Source: Actinomycetota bacterium (lineage in GTDB: Bacteria > Actinomycetota > Thermoleophilia > Solirubrobacterales > Solirubrobacteraceae). From it: a DNA stretch of 6,573 bases. The position numbers were made by a program, and so were the translations under genes. The notes below the pieces were generated by a model. It saw only the letters and a program-made list of their open reading frames with translations. It ran no database searches and had not been told where the DNA came from. Of this stretch, positions 5,524 through 6,573 are shown piece by piece. The DNA lies in assembly GCA_009699565.1 (NCBI GenBank), contig WLNX01000101.1:1-6573 (forward strand). Direction: 5' to 3'. The stretch's first letter is position 1. Every line of letters begins with the position of its first letter.

Positions 5524-6048
5524 TCACGCCTCCTGCGGTTCGCCTACGAGAGTTTCGAGCTGCTTGATCGCGCGATGCAGCAGCACTTTGGTGGCGCCCT
5601 CGCTGCGCCCCAGCGCGTCGCCGATCTCGCGGTTGTTCATTCCAAGCGCAAAGCGCATGATCAGCGCCTCGCGGCGATCGTCCGGCAGCTCCTGGACAGA
5701 TTCCAAAATCCGTCGCAGTTCGTCGCGGCCCTCGACGAGCTGTTCGGTTGTGTGGGTCGCGCCGGGCTCGGCGACCGCATCGATGTTGGTCTGCGGCTTG
5801 CGCGACCGGTCGCGGTAGAGGTTGGCGGCGAGGTTGTGCGCGATCCGGATCAGCCACGGGCGCAGCGGCCTGCCGTCCGACTCCTCCAGCGCCCGCTCGA
5901 AGTGGCGATAGGCCTGCAGGAAGGTCTGCTCGGTCAGATCCTCGGCGTCGTGATGGTTCCCAACGCGGTAGTACGAGTAGGAGTAGACGTCGCGAAGATG
6001 ATCGCGGTAGCAATCGCTGAAACGCCGATCGAGCTCTTCCTTGTCCAC
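5524..6048 (-). CDS. RNA polymerase ECF-type sigma factor (sigma-70 family)
   Basis: A 174-residue sigma factor with only regions 2 and 4, typical of the extracytoplasmic function group. Region 2 spans about residues 10-81: YRDHLRDVYSYSYYRVGN (14-31), DAEDLTEQTFLQAYRHF (34-50, which contacts core polymerase) and RPWLIRIAHNLAANLYRDR (63-81, which binds the minus-10). Region 4 spans about 118-168: LPDDRREALIMRFALGMNNR followed by a helix-turn-helix, EIGDALGRSEGATKVLLHRA, for the minus-35. There is no C-terminal extension. The GTG at 6048 is the first possible start, since two in-frame stops lie directly before it; an ATG at 6052 is in another frame. No Shine-Dalgarno is well placed, but TAGGCT lies 7 bases upstream. 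The gene is 25 bases behind the GpsA-like gene and 4 bases ahead of the small membrane protein, its likely regulator. Confidence 0.95.
   Translation of the reverse strand: MDKEELDRRFSDCYRDHLRDVYSYSYYRVGNHHDAEDLTEQTFLQAYRHFERALEESDGRPLRPWLIRIAHNLAANLYRDRSRKPQTNIDAVAEPGATHTTEQLVEGRDELRRILESVQELPDDRREALIMRFALGMNNREIGDALGRSEGATKVLLHRAIKQLETLVGEPQEA
5529..5534 (-). promoter_or_regulatory. Strong ribosome binding site for the small membrane protein
   Basis: A perfect AGGAGG on the reverse strand, 9 bases before the ATG at 5519, lies inside the last codons of the sigma factor gene. It is the strongest ribosome site in the window and fixes this start; it also implies a shared message with the sigma gene. 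Confidence 0.8.
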
Positions 6049-6055
6049 TCATCAG

Positions 6056-6061
6056 AGCCTA
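6056..6061 (-). promoter_or_regulatory. Possible minus-10 element of the sigma factor gene
   Basis: TAGGCT on the reverse strand lies 7 bases before the GTG at 6048, as TAGGGT does before the dehydrogenase gene. It sits in the 25-base gap after the GpsA-like gene, so the sigma gene may have its own leaderless transcript as well as read-through from upstream. Confidence 0.35.
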
Positions 6062-6073
6062 CCCGCGCGGCCT

Positions 6074-6573
6074 CTAGACGACCCGCGCGCCGACAACGCG
6101 GTGGGGATGGATGACAGACTCGGCAAAGCTCGCAGCGTCGCTGCTTCCGGCGACAACGTCGGCCAGTGCGGCAGTGGCCGGCGCACGAACGTTGGCGCGG
6201 CCGAGCGCCTCTGCCAGCAGCGGGAGCGAATCGAGCGCCTCGGCAACCTGGCCGATCTCGGGCCTGATCTCTCCTGCGGGCACTCCCGCCGCCAGCAGCT
6301 CTCCTGCGCGACGGTTGCGTCCACCTGCGGCGACGACTGACGCGACGAGATCGCCAACGCCGGCCAGCCCGGTCCAGCTTTGGGGATCGCCACCGAGGCT
6401 GTCGGCGTATCCCGCCAGCTCGGAGAAGACTTTGCCGGCGGCGGCGCCGGCCGCGTTGGGCCCGCCGACGCTTGCGGTCGTCGCTGCAAGGACGGCGGCG
6501 TTGGTCGCCACGCCGGCCATCTCAACTCCAACGATGTCCTGCGTCAGCGACACATCGAGGCCGGCATCGGTGA
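6074..6573 (-). CDS. GpsA-like protein (glycerol-3-phosphate dehydrogenase family), C-terminal part, catalytic lysine missing
   Basis: The reverse strand is open from the window edge to a TAG at 6074-6076, giving the last 165 residues; the N-terminal NAD domain lies outside. The visible part aligns with the C-terminal domain of GpsA, which makes sn-glycerol-3-phosphate from dihydroxyacetone phosphate for lipid synthesis. Numbering from the first whole codon: DIVGVEMAG (12-20), LGGDPQSWTGLAGVGDLVAS (59-78) with Asp74, and GGRNRRAGELLAAG (83-96) with Arg85-Asn86. The family motif GGALKN, whose lysine is catalytic, reads AGVATN here, with Thr23 at the lysine position (codon 6503-6505). The DG-G-N loop after it is also altered (VGGPN), and the later VVEG reads VAEA. 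It may be a paralogue with another role or substrate, not a working GpsA. A GTG at 6553 is internal, since the motif continues upstream of it. Confidence 0.8.
   Translation of the reverse strand, partial: TDAGLDVSLTQDIVGVEMAGVATNAAVLAATTASVGGPNAAGAAAGKVFSELAGYADSLGGDPQSWTGLAGVGDLVASVVAAGGRNRRAGELLAAGVPAGEIRPEIGQVAEALDSLPLLAEALGRANVRAPATAALADVVAGSSDAASFAESVIHPHRVVGARVV

Noticed and set aside
5516..6052. A 178-codon minus-strand frame with an ATG at 6052 overlapping the sigma factor gene.
   Set aside because: It is in another frame from the sigma factor; its product is Arg- and Ala-rich with no sigma motifs. The GTG at 6048 gives the complete sigma domains.
6551..6553. GTG as the start of the GpsA-like protein.
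   Set aside because: Codons before it stay open to the window edge and read as the expected upstream part of the domain; starting here would also lose the whole NAD-binding half.

Overview
The window is GC-rich with compact gene packing and clear bacterial protein families. Several genes have no Shine-Dalgarno sequence but carry a TAnnnT hexamer 6-7 bases before the start codon, the pattern of leaderless actinobacterial transcripts. Together with the gene content (FadA5-like thiolase, Zn-finger rhomboid, cytoplasmic-type cobalamin-binding protein) this suggests an actinobacterium, perhaps Thermoleophilia/Solirubrobacterales. That placement is inference; no rRNA or marker gene is present.

Left part (1-1671): a thiolase (minus strand, cut by the window's left edge) is divergent from a short 3-hydroxyacyl-CoA dehydrogenase (plus strand). 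The 110-bp gap between them holds a long near-perfect inverted repeat overlapping the likely promoters, which looks like a TetR-type operator. The pair would do the last two steps of beta-oxidation, or the reverse reactions. The dehydrogenase is followed by an intrinsic terminator.

Middle part (1672-4273): a CNNM/CorC-type membrane protein with CBS domains (minus), then a pterin-4a-carbinolamine dehydratase (minus) divergent from a cobalamin-binding-like protein (plus). The latter two share a 36-bp gap with a minus-10-like hexamer exactly 6 bases before each start.

Right part (4270-6573, all minus): transcription would run from a GpsA-like protein (start outside the window, catalytic lysine position changed to Thr), through an ECF sigma factor, a small single-membrane-span protein of unknown family in the anti-sigma position, to a Zn-finger rhomboid intramembrane protease. 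The last two are separated by a 27-bp inverted repeat. The most interesting hypothesis is that sigma factor, small membrane protein and rhomboid form one signalling module in which the rhomboid cleaves the membrane protein. The rhomboid gene and the cobalamin-binding gene converge and share a CTAG at their stop codons. No tRNA, rRNA, CRISPR array, insertion sequence or phage gene was seen, and no stretch over 300 bases lacks a gene.
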